Assembly (NCBI RefSeq): GCF_900130035.1 | Contig: NZ_FQXQ01000003.1 | Coordinates: 496,001-560,000 of the forward strand | Origin: Wenyingzhuangia marina | GTDB taxonomy: Bacteria > Bacteroidota > Bacteroidia > Flavobacteriales > Flavobacteriaceae | Length of the DNA: 64,000 bases | Direction of reading: 5' to 3' | In this document: one piece after another, positions 9,259 to 18,061 of the stretch | Layout of the letters: the number at the start of each line of letters is the position of its first letter | Position numbering within the stretch: position 1 is the first letter of the stretch | Position numbers and translations under genes: made by a program | The notes under the pieces: generated by a model | The model's input: only the letters and a program-made list of their open reading frames with translations | What the model was told of the DNA's origin: nothing | Database searches by the model: none

Positions 9259-10251
9259 TTAAAGATAAGCATATTTAGATAAAATCAAATCTATTATTTC
9301 TTCTGTTTCATCAGCATATTCAACAGGAATATGTTGTTCTTTAGAAATCCATTCATGTACTATTTGTATATGTTTATCTTTTAATTTTTTAATTACTGGA
9401 ATTCCTAATTCTAATAATGCACAAGCATTACATTGCTGTTCGTATTGATTTTTCATGGGAACAACGAGTAACTTTTTTTTTAGGTATAAAGCTTCTGCAG
9501 GTGTTTCAAAACCAGCTCCACAAATCATTCCTGTGCAAATTTCAAAACTTTTGATAAATGATTTGTTGTCTATAGGTTCTATGGTTACATTTCCATTTTT
9601 ATAAGTGTTTTGGGTATGTTTAGAGAAAACTTGCCAATTGATATCTGTGAATTGATGAAAGAATTTTATGAGTTTTTTATCACCATAAGCAGGTAAATAA
9701 ACGGTATAATGATCTCCATGAACAGGATTTAAATCTCTAATTTCTTTACGAATCACAGGTGTGAAAATATGCGAATTGTATTTTTTAAAATGAAACCCAT
9801 AATAAGTATCAGTAGGAGCGTAGCGCTTTAAAATTCGTTCTCCTATAAAATCTTTTTTCTTAGGTTTTGGACTTTCTTTGGCTTTAACCGCAGCTTGGTG
9901 ACTCATAGAAACACAAGGAACATTATTTAATTTAGCAGCCCAAGCAGATAAGGGTTCAAAATCATTAATCACCAAATCATATTGTTTGATATTGATTTTG
10001 CTCATTTCTTTTCTAAACTTGTTAAAGTCTGAGTTTTTTACTGTTTTCCATAAATCAACACCACCTTTTTTTCCAAAAATAAAACTCATTCCTTGTAGTT
10101 GATATTTAATATCAAAAGGAAGTTTTACATCTGCCTGAACCCCACTTACCAAAATATCTAAATCCACCTTTTTTTGTAAAATGGGTACAATATCTCTGGC
10201 TCTACTTAAGTGTCCGTTACCAGTTCCTTGTATGGCGTATAAAACTTTCAT
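9259..10251 (-). CDS. glycosyltransferase of the MurG/GT28-like fold
   Basis: 330 aa. The N-terminus (YAIQGTGNGHLSRARDI) is the glycine-rich motif of GT-B glycosyltransferases acting on nucleotide sugars, and the C-terminal half has the acceptor motif ICGAGFETPAEAL with the donor-binding KKLLVVPMKNQYEQQCNA. It fits the glycosyltransferase family 1/28-like group frequent in Bacteroidota. Its start overlaps the stop of the LpxH-like gene by one base (TAATG), so the two are translationally coupled. A role in a cell-envelope glycolipid is plausible from the partner gene, but the substrate is unknown. Confidence 0.8.
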   Translation of the reverse strand: MKVLYAIQGTGNGHLSRARDIVPILQKKVDLDILVSGVQADVKLPFDIKYQLQGMSFIFGKKGGVDLWKTVKNSDFNKFRKEMSKINIKQYDLVINDFEPLSAWAAKLNNVPCVSMSHQAAVKAKESPKPKKKDFIGERILKRYAPTDTYYGFHFKKYNSHIFTPVIRKEIRDLNPVHGDHYTVYLPAYGDKKLIKFFHQFTDINWQVFSKHTQNTYKNGNVTIEPIDNKSFIKSFEICTGMICGAGFETPAEALYLKKKLLVVPMKNQYEQQCNACALLELGIPVIKKLKDKHIQIVHEWISKEQHIPVEYADETEEIIDLILSKYAYL

Positions 10252-11150
10252 TAAGGTTGTAGTTTTTTATCAATCACATTCATTTCTTTCATCAATTGCT
10301 GAAACAAATCTTTGTTTTTTAAATCTGCTTTTCCCAAATCATTTTCATGATCGTGGTCAGTTGGATTTAATTTTTTAGCAATTTCATCTTCTTGATAGTG
10401 ATATATTTTCCACTTTTTATTGTGATATTCTAAAGCAGTTAAATTTTCTATCCAATCTCCTGAATTTAAATATTCTACAGATTGATTTTTATCGTTTACA
10501 ATAGTTCTGTGTTGTGGTTGGTGTATATGTCCGCAAATCACATAATCATATTCATTTAAAAAAGCGATATCAGCAGCAGTCTCTTCAAAATTATTAATGT
10601 GTTTTACAGCTGATTTTACACTGTTTTTAATCTTTTTAGAAAAAGAAATTCTGCCTCTTCCAAGTATTTTTTCACTAACCCAATTCACTAAGGTGTTAAT
10701 CATAATTAACAAATCATAACCCACACCACCTAGTTTTGCTAGCCATTTAGAATGTTGCATGGTTACATCAAAAACATCACCATGAAAAAACCACGCTTTT
10801 TTGCCATCCAACTCTAAAACAAGTTTGTTGACTAATTGAAAATTACCAATTTGAAAACCCACAAATTTTCTAAGCATTTCATCATGATTTCCTGTGATAT
10901 AATACACTTCAGTCCCTTTGGTTACCAAAGAGGTAATGTATTTAATCACTTTCATATGAGGTTTAGGAAAATAACTTTTTTTAAACTGCCATATATCTAT
11001 AATATCTCCGTTAAGAATTAAAGTTTTAGGCTCAATAGTTTTTAAATAGTTCAATAATTCTTTTGCTCTAGATCCGTAAGTACCCAAGTGAATATCCGAA
11101 ACAACGACTACATCTACTTTTCTTTTGTGTTTCTTTTTTATTGTAGGCAT
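10251..11150 (-). CDS. UDP-2,3-diacylglucosamine diphosphatase-like metallophosphoesterase
   Basis: 299 aa calcineurin-like phosphoesterase. The five metal-binding blocks are visible in order: SDIHLG, GDIIDIW, TGNHDE, HGDVFD and CGHIHQPQ. This pattern matches the LpxH/UDP-diacylglucosamine pyrophosphatase family that makes lipid X during lipid A synthesis, but longer homologues like this one may act on related envelope substrates. The basic N-terminal MPTIKKKHKRK suggests peripheral membrane contact. It is the first gene of a two-gene operon with the glycosyltransferase that follows. Confidence 0.82.
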   Translation of the reverse strand: MPTIKKKHKRKVDVVVVSDIHLGTYGSRAKELLNYLKTIEPKTLILNGDIIDIWQFKKSYFPKPHMKVIKYITSLVTKGTEVYYITGNHDEMLRKFVGFQIGNFQLVNKLVLELDGKKAWFFHGDVFDVTMQHSKWLAKLGGVGYDLLIMINTLVNWVSEKILGRGRISFSKKIKNSVKSAVKHINNFEETAADIAFLNEYDYVICGHIHQPQHRTIVNDKNQSVEYLNSGDWIENLTALEYHNKKWKIYHYQEDEIAKKLNPTDHDHENDLGKADLKNKDLFQQLMKEMNVIDKKLQP

Positions 11151-11384
11151 AAAATGAGAATAATTAATTAGGCAAACCTATCTCATCATTGTTAAAGCTA
11201 ACTTAATTAAAAGTTAAATAATTGGTTTGATGTGTTTTTACTTTGAAAACGGCATTTTTTTTACAGAAATAACTGATTGCCATTCTATTAATTTTGCCTA
11301 TTTTATGTAAAGAATTGACAAGTCTTTTTTAAAAATGATCTGTGTTAATTTTTTATATTTGATGAACTTAGAAAACTCAAGCTT

Positions 11385-13376
11385 TTGAATAATTATAGAA
11401 GTATCACTAAAGAAGAAATTGACCAACTTATTCAACAAAGATGTCAGTCTGATGAGTGGGATAAACTTTATATAAAACCAACAACTGATCTTTCAAAAAT
11501 TACATCAGTTACTTTTTCTGGAGAGAACTACCTTGGTAGTATTGAAGGAAGTAGAACATTTTATGGAGGTATTGTAAAGCAAAACAGTATTAAAAATGTT
11601 CATTTACACAATTGTAGAATTGGAGACAATGCTTTTATCAACAACGTTAAAAGTTATATAGCCAATTATCATATTGGGGATAATGTATTGATAGACAATG
11701 TTGATATTATTGCTGTTGATGGGGCTTGTAGCTTTGGAAATGGTGTTACTGTAGATGTTATTAATGAAGGAGGAGGAAGAGATATTCTTATTTTTAATCA
11801 ACTTTCTGCACAGATAGCTTATTTATTGGCGTTATACAGACACAAAACTGTGTTGGTTGATGAATTAAAACGCATGATAGAGGAATACACAAAATCTATT
11901 ACTTCTACTGTTGGATATATAGGAAATGATGTTAAAATTTTAAATGCCAACACCATTAAAGGAGTTTGTATTGGTGATGGAGCTTATATCAATTCAGCCT
12001 CAAAATTAATTAACGGAAGCATTAATTCTACTAGCGAATCTCAAGTTTATGTAGGAACAGGGGTGATGGCAACCAATTTTATTATTTCTAGTGATTCAAA
12101 GGTTGATAATTCTTCTGTGTTAACCAATTGTTTTATTGGTCAAGGTTGTTTAATAGATAAGCATTACTCTATAGAACATTCTATATTTTTTGCCAATTGC
12201 CAAGGTTTTAATGGAGAAGCTTGTTCTATTTTTGCAGGACCTTACACAGTTACACATCATAAATCTACCTTGTTAATTGCGGGATTATTTTCTTTTATGA
12301 ATGCCGGTAGCGGATCTAACCAAAGCAATCACATGTATAAGTTAGGGCCCATTCATCAAGGAATTATGGAGCGTGGAGCTAAAACTACGAGTGATTCTTA
12401 TGTATTATGGCCATCAAAAATAGGTCCTTTTACATTGGTCATGGGAAGACATTACCAGCATGTAGATTCTTCAGACTTTCCGTTTTCGTATTTAATAGAA
12501 GACAAAAATAAATCATATTTAATTCCAGGAGCAAACTTAAAAAGTGTAGGTACGGTTAGAGATGCTCAAAAATGGCCAAAACGAGATAATAGACATCAAA
12601 AAAACAGAATGGATATTATCAATTTTAACTTGTTGAGTCCCTATACCATTCATAAAGTATCAGAAGGATTAAAATATTTAAATACTATTTTAGAGCTTTC
12701 TGGAGATAAATTAGAGGAATATAACTATAAAGATATGGTTGTAAAAAAATCTAGTTTACACAATGGAATAAAAATGTACAATATTGTGATTAATAAATTT
12801 TTAGGAAACTCTATTATAAGTAGGGTAGAAGATAAAAATATTAAAACAATAGATGAATTAAGAAAAATATTAAAGCCTACATCAAGTATAGGAAAAGGAA
12901 AGTGGATTGATGTCAGTGGTTTATTATGTCCCATATCTGCTTTAAATCTTTTTGTAGACAAAGTGGAAAAATTAGAAGTAAAAACAATTGAGGATGTTAT
13001 TGATGAATTAAATCAAATCAACAATCATTATTATGAGTATGAGTGGAACTGGGCTGTTGAATTGATTGAAAGTTTTTATAAAATTAAAATTGAAGAAATT
13101 ACTCAGGAAGATTTTATAAATATTGTAAACGATTGGAGAAAATCGGTAGTAGATTTGGACAAAATGTTATACAAAGATGCTAGTAAAGAGTTTGATTTAC
13201 ATTCTTATGTAGGTTTTGGAGCAGATGGTGATGAAAAAGAAAAATTAGCAGATTTTAAGAGCGTTCGTGGAGCCTTTGAAAGTAACTCAACCGTGTTAGA
13301 AATATTAAGTCATATCGACAGAAAAGAAAAGTTAGGAGCTAAAATAATTGCTCAAATCAAAGAGATTAAAGGATAA
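11385..13376 (+). CDS. DUF4954 family protein with left-handed beta-helix (hexapeptide) repeats
   Basis: 663 aa. About residues 45-380 show hexapeptide-like repeats (IGDNAFINNV, YHIGDNVLIDNVD, CIGDGAYINSA, CFIGQGCLIDKH) typical of nucleotide-sugar acyl/uridylyltransferases. The remainder is helical, rich in Lys and Glu. The start is TTG at 11385 (MNNYRSITKEEID). No in-frame ATG lies in a better place, and an upstream ATG at 11362 is out of frame and soon stops. The gene ends 3 bp before glmS. This tight coupling suggests a role in UDP-GlcNAc supply or sensing, but that is inference. No catalytic residues can be named. Confidence 0.88.
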   Translation: MNNYRSITKEEIDQLIQQRCQSDEWDKLYIKPTTDLSKITSVTFSGENYLGSIEGSRTFYGGIVKQNSIKNVHLHNCRIGDNAFINNVKSYIANYHIGDNVLIDNVDIIAVDGACSFGNGVTVDVINEGGGRDILIFNQLSAQIAYLLALYRHKTVLVDELKRMIEEYTKSITSTVGYIGNDVKILNANTIKGVCIGDGAYINSASKLINGSINSTSESQVYVGTGVMATNFIISSDSKVDNSSVLTNCFIGQGCLIDKHYSIEHSIFFANCQGFNGEACSIFAGPYTVTHHKSTLLIAGLFSFMNAGSGSNQSNHMYKLGPIHQGIMERGAKTTSDSYVLWPSKIGPFTLVMGRHYQHVDSSDFPFSYLIEDKNKSYLIPGANLKSVGTVRDAQKWPKRDNRHQKNRMDIINFNLLSPYTIHKVSEGLKYLNTILELSGDKLEEYNYKDMVVKKSSLHNGIKMYNIVINKFLGNSIISRVEDKNIKTIDELRKILKPTSSIGKGKWIDVSGLLCPISALNLFVDKVEKLEVKTIEDVIDELNQINNHYYEYEWNWAVELIESFYKIKIEEITQEDFINIVNDWRKSVVDLDKMLYKDASKEFDLHSYVGFGADGDEKEKLADFKSVRGAFESNSTVLEILSHIDRKEKLGAKIIAQIKEIKG

Positions 13377-13379
13377 ATT

Positions 13380-15224
13380 ATGTGTGGAATCGTAGGGTAT
13401 ATTGGAAAGAAACAAGCTTCTAATATTTTAATTGAAGGGTTAAAAAAATTAGAATATAGAGGTTACGATAGTGCAGGAATTGCGGTGTTAGACAATGATA
13501 TTTTGGTTTACAAACAACCAGGGAAAGTAGTGAATCTTGAAGAAAGCATTGATGAAAAAGTAGTGGGTAAAACCATTGGGATTGCACATACTCGTTGGGC
13601 TACACACGGTGAACCTACCGTAGAAAATGCACATCCTCATAAATCAAACAACCAAGAAATTGTATTGGTTCACAACGGAATTATAGAAAATTATAAATTC
13701 TTAAAGGATGAACTTTTAGATCATGGTTTTACTTTTTTAGGTCAAACGGACACGGAGGTGTTGGTGAATTATATTCAATATATTCAAGACAAAGATCAAT
13801 CAACCATTGATGTTGCCGTAAGGAAAGCCTTGCAAAATGTGAATGGTGCATACGCTTTGGCTATTATTGATAAAAAAGAACCTAACAAAATGGTGGTGAC
13901 TCGTAAAGGAAGTCCACTTGCTATTGGGTTAACAGGAACTAACGATGAATTTTACGTAGCTTCTGATGCTATTCCAATTATCGAGCATACACAATCTTTG
14001 GTGTATTTAAATGATAATGATGTGGTTGTGTTAGAAAGAGGTCAGCAAATGAAAGTGACTGATATTTATGGGGTTGAAAAGCAATACAAAGTAAAAACCC
14101 TTGATTTAAATCTAGATAAGGTTAGTAAAGGAGATTATGAGCATTATATGCTTAAAGAAATTTTTGAGCAACCTTCTACCATTAAAAACACTTTGTTTAG
14201 TCACTTAAATACAGAGAACTCAAACATTCATTTTGAGAATTTAGATGAGTTAAAAGAAAAATTAGTCAAAGCAAGTAGAATTATTATTGTTTCTTGTGGT
14301 ACTTCTTGGCATGCAGGAATTGTAGGAGAATATATTATTGAAGAATTGGCAAGAATTCCTGTAGAGGTAGAATATGCTTCTGAATTTAGATATAGAAACC
14401 CTATCATTACCAAAGATGATATTGTGATGGCTATTTCTCAGTCCGGGGAGACAGCGGATACTTTAGCAGCTTTACGTTATTCCAAGGCACAAGGAGCTAC
14501 AACTTTTTGTGTTTGTAATGTGTTTAATTCTTCTATGGCTAGAGAGTGTGATTTTACTGCTTATACTTATGCGGGAGCAGAAATAGGGGTTGCTAGTACT
14601 AAAGCCTTTACTGCTCAAGTAGCTGTGGTTTCTTTATTGGCAATTCAGTTAGGATTGGAAAGAAATGAAATTACTCAAGAAAGAGCAAACAGTTTAGTAG
14701 AAGAGATTAAAACGCTTCCTTCTGTGGTAAATCATATTTTTAATATTGATGATCATATCAAAAGTGTTGCTAAAAATTACATCAAAACGACGAGTTTCTT
14801 GTTTTTAGGAAGAGGAATCAATTTTCCTATTGCTTTAGAAGGAGCCTTAAAATTAAAAGAAATCTCATACATTCACGCTGAAGGATATCCAGCTGCAGAA
14901 ATGAAGCACGGACCTATTGCCATGATTGAAGAATCTTTGCCAACGGTAATTATAGCAACTAATAATGAATATTACGATAAATTAGTATCGAATGCACAAG
15001 AGGTAAAAGCTCGTAAGGGACCAATTATTGCGGTGGTAAATGAAGATGATAGTGAAATGATTCACACTGCTGATTTTGTATTTAAAGTACCTAGAGTGTC
15101 AGATATGCTACAGCCAATTGTTGCCGTTCTTCCGCTGCAATTGTTTTCTTATCACGTAGCTGTTTTAAAAGGATGTAATGTAGATCAACCAAGAAACCTA
15201 GCGAAATCTGTAACGGTTGAATAA
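13380..15224 (+). CDS. glmS: glutamine--fructose-6-phosphate aminotransferase (isomerizing)
   Basis: 614 aa, full length. The N-terminal glutaminase begins MCGIVGYIG with Cys2 as the nucleophile after Met removal. The ARWATHG-type block is seen as HTRWATHGEP. Two SIS domains follow (SCGTSWHAG and ISQSGETADTLAAL), and the C-terminus ends RNLAKSVTVE. It makes glucosamine-6-phosphate for peptidoglycan and lipopolysaccharide. It is co-transcribed with the DUF4954 gene (3-bp gap) and followed by a strong terminator. No glmS ribozyme-like leader is expected or seen, because the upstream gene abuts it. Confidence 0.98.
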   Translation: MCGIVGYIGKKQASNILIEGLKKLEYRGYDSAGIAVLDNDILVYKQPGKVVNLEESIDEKVVGKTIGIAHTRWATHGEPTVENAHPHKSNNQEIVLVHNGIIENYKFLKDELLDHGFTFLGQTDTEVLVNYIQYIQDKDQSTIDVAVRKALQNVNGAYALAIIDKKEPNKMVVTRKGSPLAIGLTGTNDEFYVASDAIPIIEHTQSLVYLNDNDVVVLERGQQMKVTDIYGVEKQYKVKTLDLNLDKVSKGDYEHYMLKEIFEQPSTIKNTLFSHLNTENSNIHFENLDELKEKLVKASRIIIVSCGTSWHAGIVGEYIIEELARIPVEVEYASEFRYRNPIITKDDIVMAISQSGETADTLAALRYSKAQGATTFCVCNVFNSSMARECDFTAYTYAGAEIGVASTKAFTAQVAVVSLLAIQLGLERNEITQERANSLVEEIKTLPSVVNHIFNIDDHIKSVAKNYIKTTSFLFLGRGINFPIALEGALKLKEISYIHAEGYPAAEMKHGPIAMIEESLPTVIIATNNEYYDKLVSNAQEVKARKGPIIAVVNEDDSEMIHTADFVFKVPRVSDMLQPIVAVLPLQLFSYHVAVLKGCNVDQPRNLAKSVTVE

Positions 15225-15242
15225 ATTACTAAATTATCAAAT

Positions 15243-15276
15243 AAAAAAGGCTATCTAAATTTAGATAGCCTTTTTT
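15243..15276. terminator. palindromic terminator after glmS
   Basis: A self-complementary hairpin built on GGCTATCTAAA / TTTAGATAGCC, flanked by A-run and T-run. It is bidirectional and also serves the convergent acyltransferase gene ending at 15294. Confidence 0.92.
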
Positions 15277-15293
15277 ATTTGATGCTAAAGATA

Positions 15294-16349
15294 TTACCAA
15301 CCAATGAAATATTTTGAGTTTTTTCCCAATACTTTTTTTATAATGTTAGCTGATAAAATAGAGCTTAAGAATGTTGTAAGAAATAATAGAAGAACAATCA
15401 AGTAATATTTATTTACTTCTAATGAGAAAAAAAATAATCTACCATATATCTCTATAAATATTGAATGAATAAAAAATATTGGAAAACTGACTGCTGCAAT
15501 ATGTTTTAGGAATTTTAGATTTTTGTTTTCAATTTTTTTGCAAAAAGCAATCAAAAAGAAAATTAAACTGATTTTCTGAATGATCATTAAATCAAAACCA
15601 CTCAAAATCCACGGGTAAAGTTTATGTAAATTTCCAATTTGTCCAAAATAACCCATTACATAGGAAGAAAATAGGCATGTAAAGAATAGTATGTAGATGT
15701 TTTTAGAAAAAAAAGTATCTGTGATGTTTTTGTGTTGACTGTATAAAATTCCTAATAAATAGAAGGGAGTGAAGTATAAAAAAGAATGTATTGGGTTAAA
15801 ATTATGTAAAGGTCTATGTATAATTGAAGCTATTATAAATAATAAAACAGTTATGGAAATTTGTAGTTTTTTATTTATAGTTATAAATTTTATAAAAATA
15901 TTTGAAAATAAAAAGATAATAAAGATAAAAGGAATGTACCAATAACATGGGGTATATTTAATAGAGCCAATAAATAATGATAATATATAATTGTAAAACA
16001 AGCTTCCTGTTTTAAGTCGATCAAAATTTGATAAAGGAAAATTTATTGTTTGATTAATGTATAAATAAGTTATTAAGATTAGAGAACTTATGATTACATA
16101 TGGGACCCCTATGTTGATAAATTTTTTAATAATAAATTTTTTATATGAAAATGATTTGTAAAAAATACGATGAAAGAAAAAACCAGAGATGAATACAAAT
16201 AAAGCAGTTCCTCCAGTTATTGTGTTTGTAATTGTATACTCATATGGGGCTTTAATATCCCAATTCATGTAACAATGACCTAAAACAATTAATAAAATTG
16301 AAATAGCTCTAAAGTAATCAAATTGAACTATTCTTGTTTTTGATGACAT
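15294..16349 (-). CDS. acyltransferase family 3 membrane protein
   Basis: 351 aa with about ten membrane segments. The N-terminal FDYFRAISILLIVLGHCYMNW holds the conserved His of the Acyltransferase_3/OafA family, which transfers O-acetyl or similar groups to exported sugars. Ile, Phe and Lys are unusually frequent and AT content is high even for this window. Its 5' end overlaps the 3' end of miaA by 32 bp in another frame, so it seems to have been added behind the miaA operon. The substrate is unknown; surface polysaccharide or lipid is the usual target. Confidence 0.85.
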   Translation of the reverse strand: MSSKTRIVQFDYFRAISILLIVLGHCYMNWDIKAPYEYTITNTITGGTALFVFISGFFFHRIFYKSFSYKKFIIKKFINIGVPYVIISSLILITYLYINQTINFPLSNFDRLKTGSLFYNYILSLFIGSIKYTPCYWYIPFIFIIFLFSNIFIKFITINKKLQISITVLLFIIASIIHRPLHNFNPIHSFLYFTPFYLLGILYSQHKNITDTFFSKNIYILFFTCLFSSYVMGYFGQIGNLHKLYPWILSGFDLMIIQKISLIFFLIAFCKKIENKNLKFLKHIAAVSFPIFFIHSIFIEIYGRLFFFSLEVNKYYLIVLLLFLTTFLSSILSANIIKKVLGKNSKYFIGW

Positions 16350-17238
16350 TTTTAATTGATTTAATTATATTGTTTGTGTTTGCCATATAATCAAACCAAA
16401 GCGTTTCTTCATCTTTTTTAAACCAGGTAAGTTGTCTTTTAGCAAAACGCCTTGAATTTTTTTTGATTTCAGAAACAGCGAAGTCAAAGTCTATAGTTCC
16501 GTCTAAATATAAGAATAATTCTCTATAACCAACCGTCTGTAAGGCGTTTAGATGTTTTAAGTTATAAAGAGATTCAACTTCTTTTAAAAGACCTTTTTCT
16601 AACATAATATCTACCCTACGGTTAATTCTATCATAAATAACATGTCTATCAGCGGTCAATCCAACTTTAATAGGAGTAAAGTTTCGAGGAGCTTTAGGTT
16701 TATTTTTAAAAGAACTATATGTTTGTCCACTTCCTATACAAACTTCTAACGCCCGAATAATTCTGTGTGGATTCTCAATCGCTATTTCATTGTAGGTTTC
16801 TGGATCTAATTCTTTTAATTGATTTTGTAAACTAGCTAAACCTTCTGTTTCTAATCTTGTATTTAATTCATCTCTAACAGAAGCATCAATGGTGGGGAAG
16901 TGGTCTAATCCGTTAATCACAGCATCTAAATACAAGCCACTACCGCCAACCATAATTACAATATTATTTATGGTAAAAAGCTCCTCTAATTTTTGCAATG
17001 CTTCACGTTCAAAATGACCAACGCTATATGCTTCATGTATGCTTTTGTTCTGAATAAAATGATGTGTTGCAGCAGCCAATTCCTCAGGTTCTGGAACAGC
17101 AGTTCCAATAGTCATTTCTTTAAAAAACTGTCTGGAATCACAAGAAATAATTTCAGCTTTAAAATGTTGAGCCAATTTAATACTCAACGCTGTTTTTCCA
17201 ATAGCAGTAGGGCCTACAACGGTAATTAAATAATTCAT
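16318..17238 (-). CDS. miaA: tRNA dimethylallyltransferase
   Basis: 306 aa, the family length. The P-loop is VVGPTAIGKTALSI. The substrate-binding SCDSRQFFKEMTIGT and the motif IENPHRIIRALEV are present, as is the C-terminal KRQLTWFKKDEETLWFD. MiaA adds the dimethylallyl group of DMAPP to A37 of tRNAs reading UNN codons. It follows the ion-channel gene by 4 bp and overlaps the acyltransferase gene by 32 bp, so it lies inside a four-gene minus-strand run. Confidence 0.97.
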   Translation of the reverse strand: MNYLITVVGPTAIGKTALSIKLAQHFKAEIISCDSRQFFKEMTIGTAVPEPEELAAATHHFIQNKSIHEAYSVGHFEREALQKLEELFTINNIVIMVGGSGLYLDAVINGLDHFPTIDASVRDELNTRLETEGLASLQNQLKELDPETYNEIAIENPHRIIRALEVCIGSGQTYSSFKNKPKAPRNFTPIKVGLTADRHVIYDRINRRVDIMLEKGLLKEVESLYNLKHLNALQTVGYRELFLYLDGTIDFDFAVSEIKKNSRRFAKRQLTWFKKDEETLWFDYMANTNNIIKSIKNVIKNKNSSI

Positions 17239-17242
17239 TTAT

Positions 17243-18061
17243 TTATAGTCTTTCTCCACATTGATGACAATATTTTGCATTATCACCATGATTACTTTCA
17301 TTGCAATTATTACAAACTTGTGTGTTTATTTTGTGGTTTTTAAAGTTGGTATATTCAGAGGATACAATTCCTGTAGGAACCGCAATAATTCCATATCCCA
17401 TAATCATTACAATGGCTGCAAAAAACTGTCCTAAAGCAGTTACAGGAGCAATATCTCCATAACCAACAGTAGTCATGGTTACCACAATCCAATAAATACT
17501 TCTAGGAATACTGGTAAAGCCACTATCTGCATTTCCTTCAATTAAATACATAATAGTTCCAAGTACAATAGATAATACCACAACAGCAAAAACAAAAACA
17601 CCAATTTTAGCTCTACTGGCTTTAATAGCTTTTAGTAAATCGTTAGAAGCTCCTATATATCTGGCAAGTTTTAAAATGGTAAAAACTCTTAGTAAACGTA
17701 AAGATCTTAGTACTAACAACGCTTCTGTATTTCCTATAAACAATCCTAAATACTTGGGTAAAGTTGCTGCTAAATCAATTAAGCCATAAGTACTAAATAT
17801 ATATTTTAAAGGTGATTTTACAGTAGAAACTCTTAAAATATATTCAATGGTAAATAGAATGGTAATGACCCATTCTATGATTTGAAAATATGTTCCATAA
17901 ATAGCTTGTAAATGCTCAACACTTTCTAGCATTACGACCAAAACACTAATTAGGATTAAAAGAAGTAATATAACATCAAACAATTTACCAGCAGGAGTGT
18001 CTGCTTCGTAAATAATTTCGTGTAATTTCTTTTTCCAATTGCTATTTTCTTTGCTATTCAA
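17243..18061 (-). CDS. voltage-gated-type potassium channel with C-terminal zinc ribbon
   Basis: 272 aa, six membrane segments. The S4 helix (LRSLRLLRVFTILKLARY) carries regularly spaced Arg. The pore has the potassium selectivity filter TVGYGD. After S6, a cytoplasmic tail ends in a four-cysteine zinc ribbon (CNNCNESNHGDNAKYCHQC). Bacterial Kv-like channels usually lack this tail, so it may bind metal or sense the cytoplasm; that is inference. The start overlaps the end of the upstream exonuclease gene by 8 bp, and miaA follows by 4 bp. Confidence 0.92.
   Translation of the reverse strand: MNSKENSNWKKKLHEIIYEADTPAGKLFDVILLLLILISVLVVMLESVEHLQAIYGTYFQIIEWVITILFTIEYILRVSTVKSPLKYIFSTYGLIDLAATLPKYLGLFIGNTEALLVLRSLRLLRVFTILKLARYIGASNDLLKAIKASRAKIGVFVFAVVVLSIVLGTIMYLIEGNADSGFTSIPRSIYWIVVTMTTVGYGDIAPVTALGQFFAAIVMIMGYGIIAVPTGIVSSEYTNFKNHKINTQVCNNCNESNHGDNAKYCHQCGERL

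Noticed and set aside
13300-13400. A glmS ribozyme or leader riboswitch
   Set aside because: The upstream gene ends 3 bp before glmS, so there is no room for such a leader.
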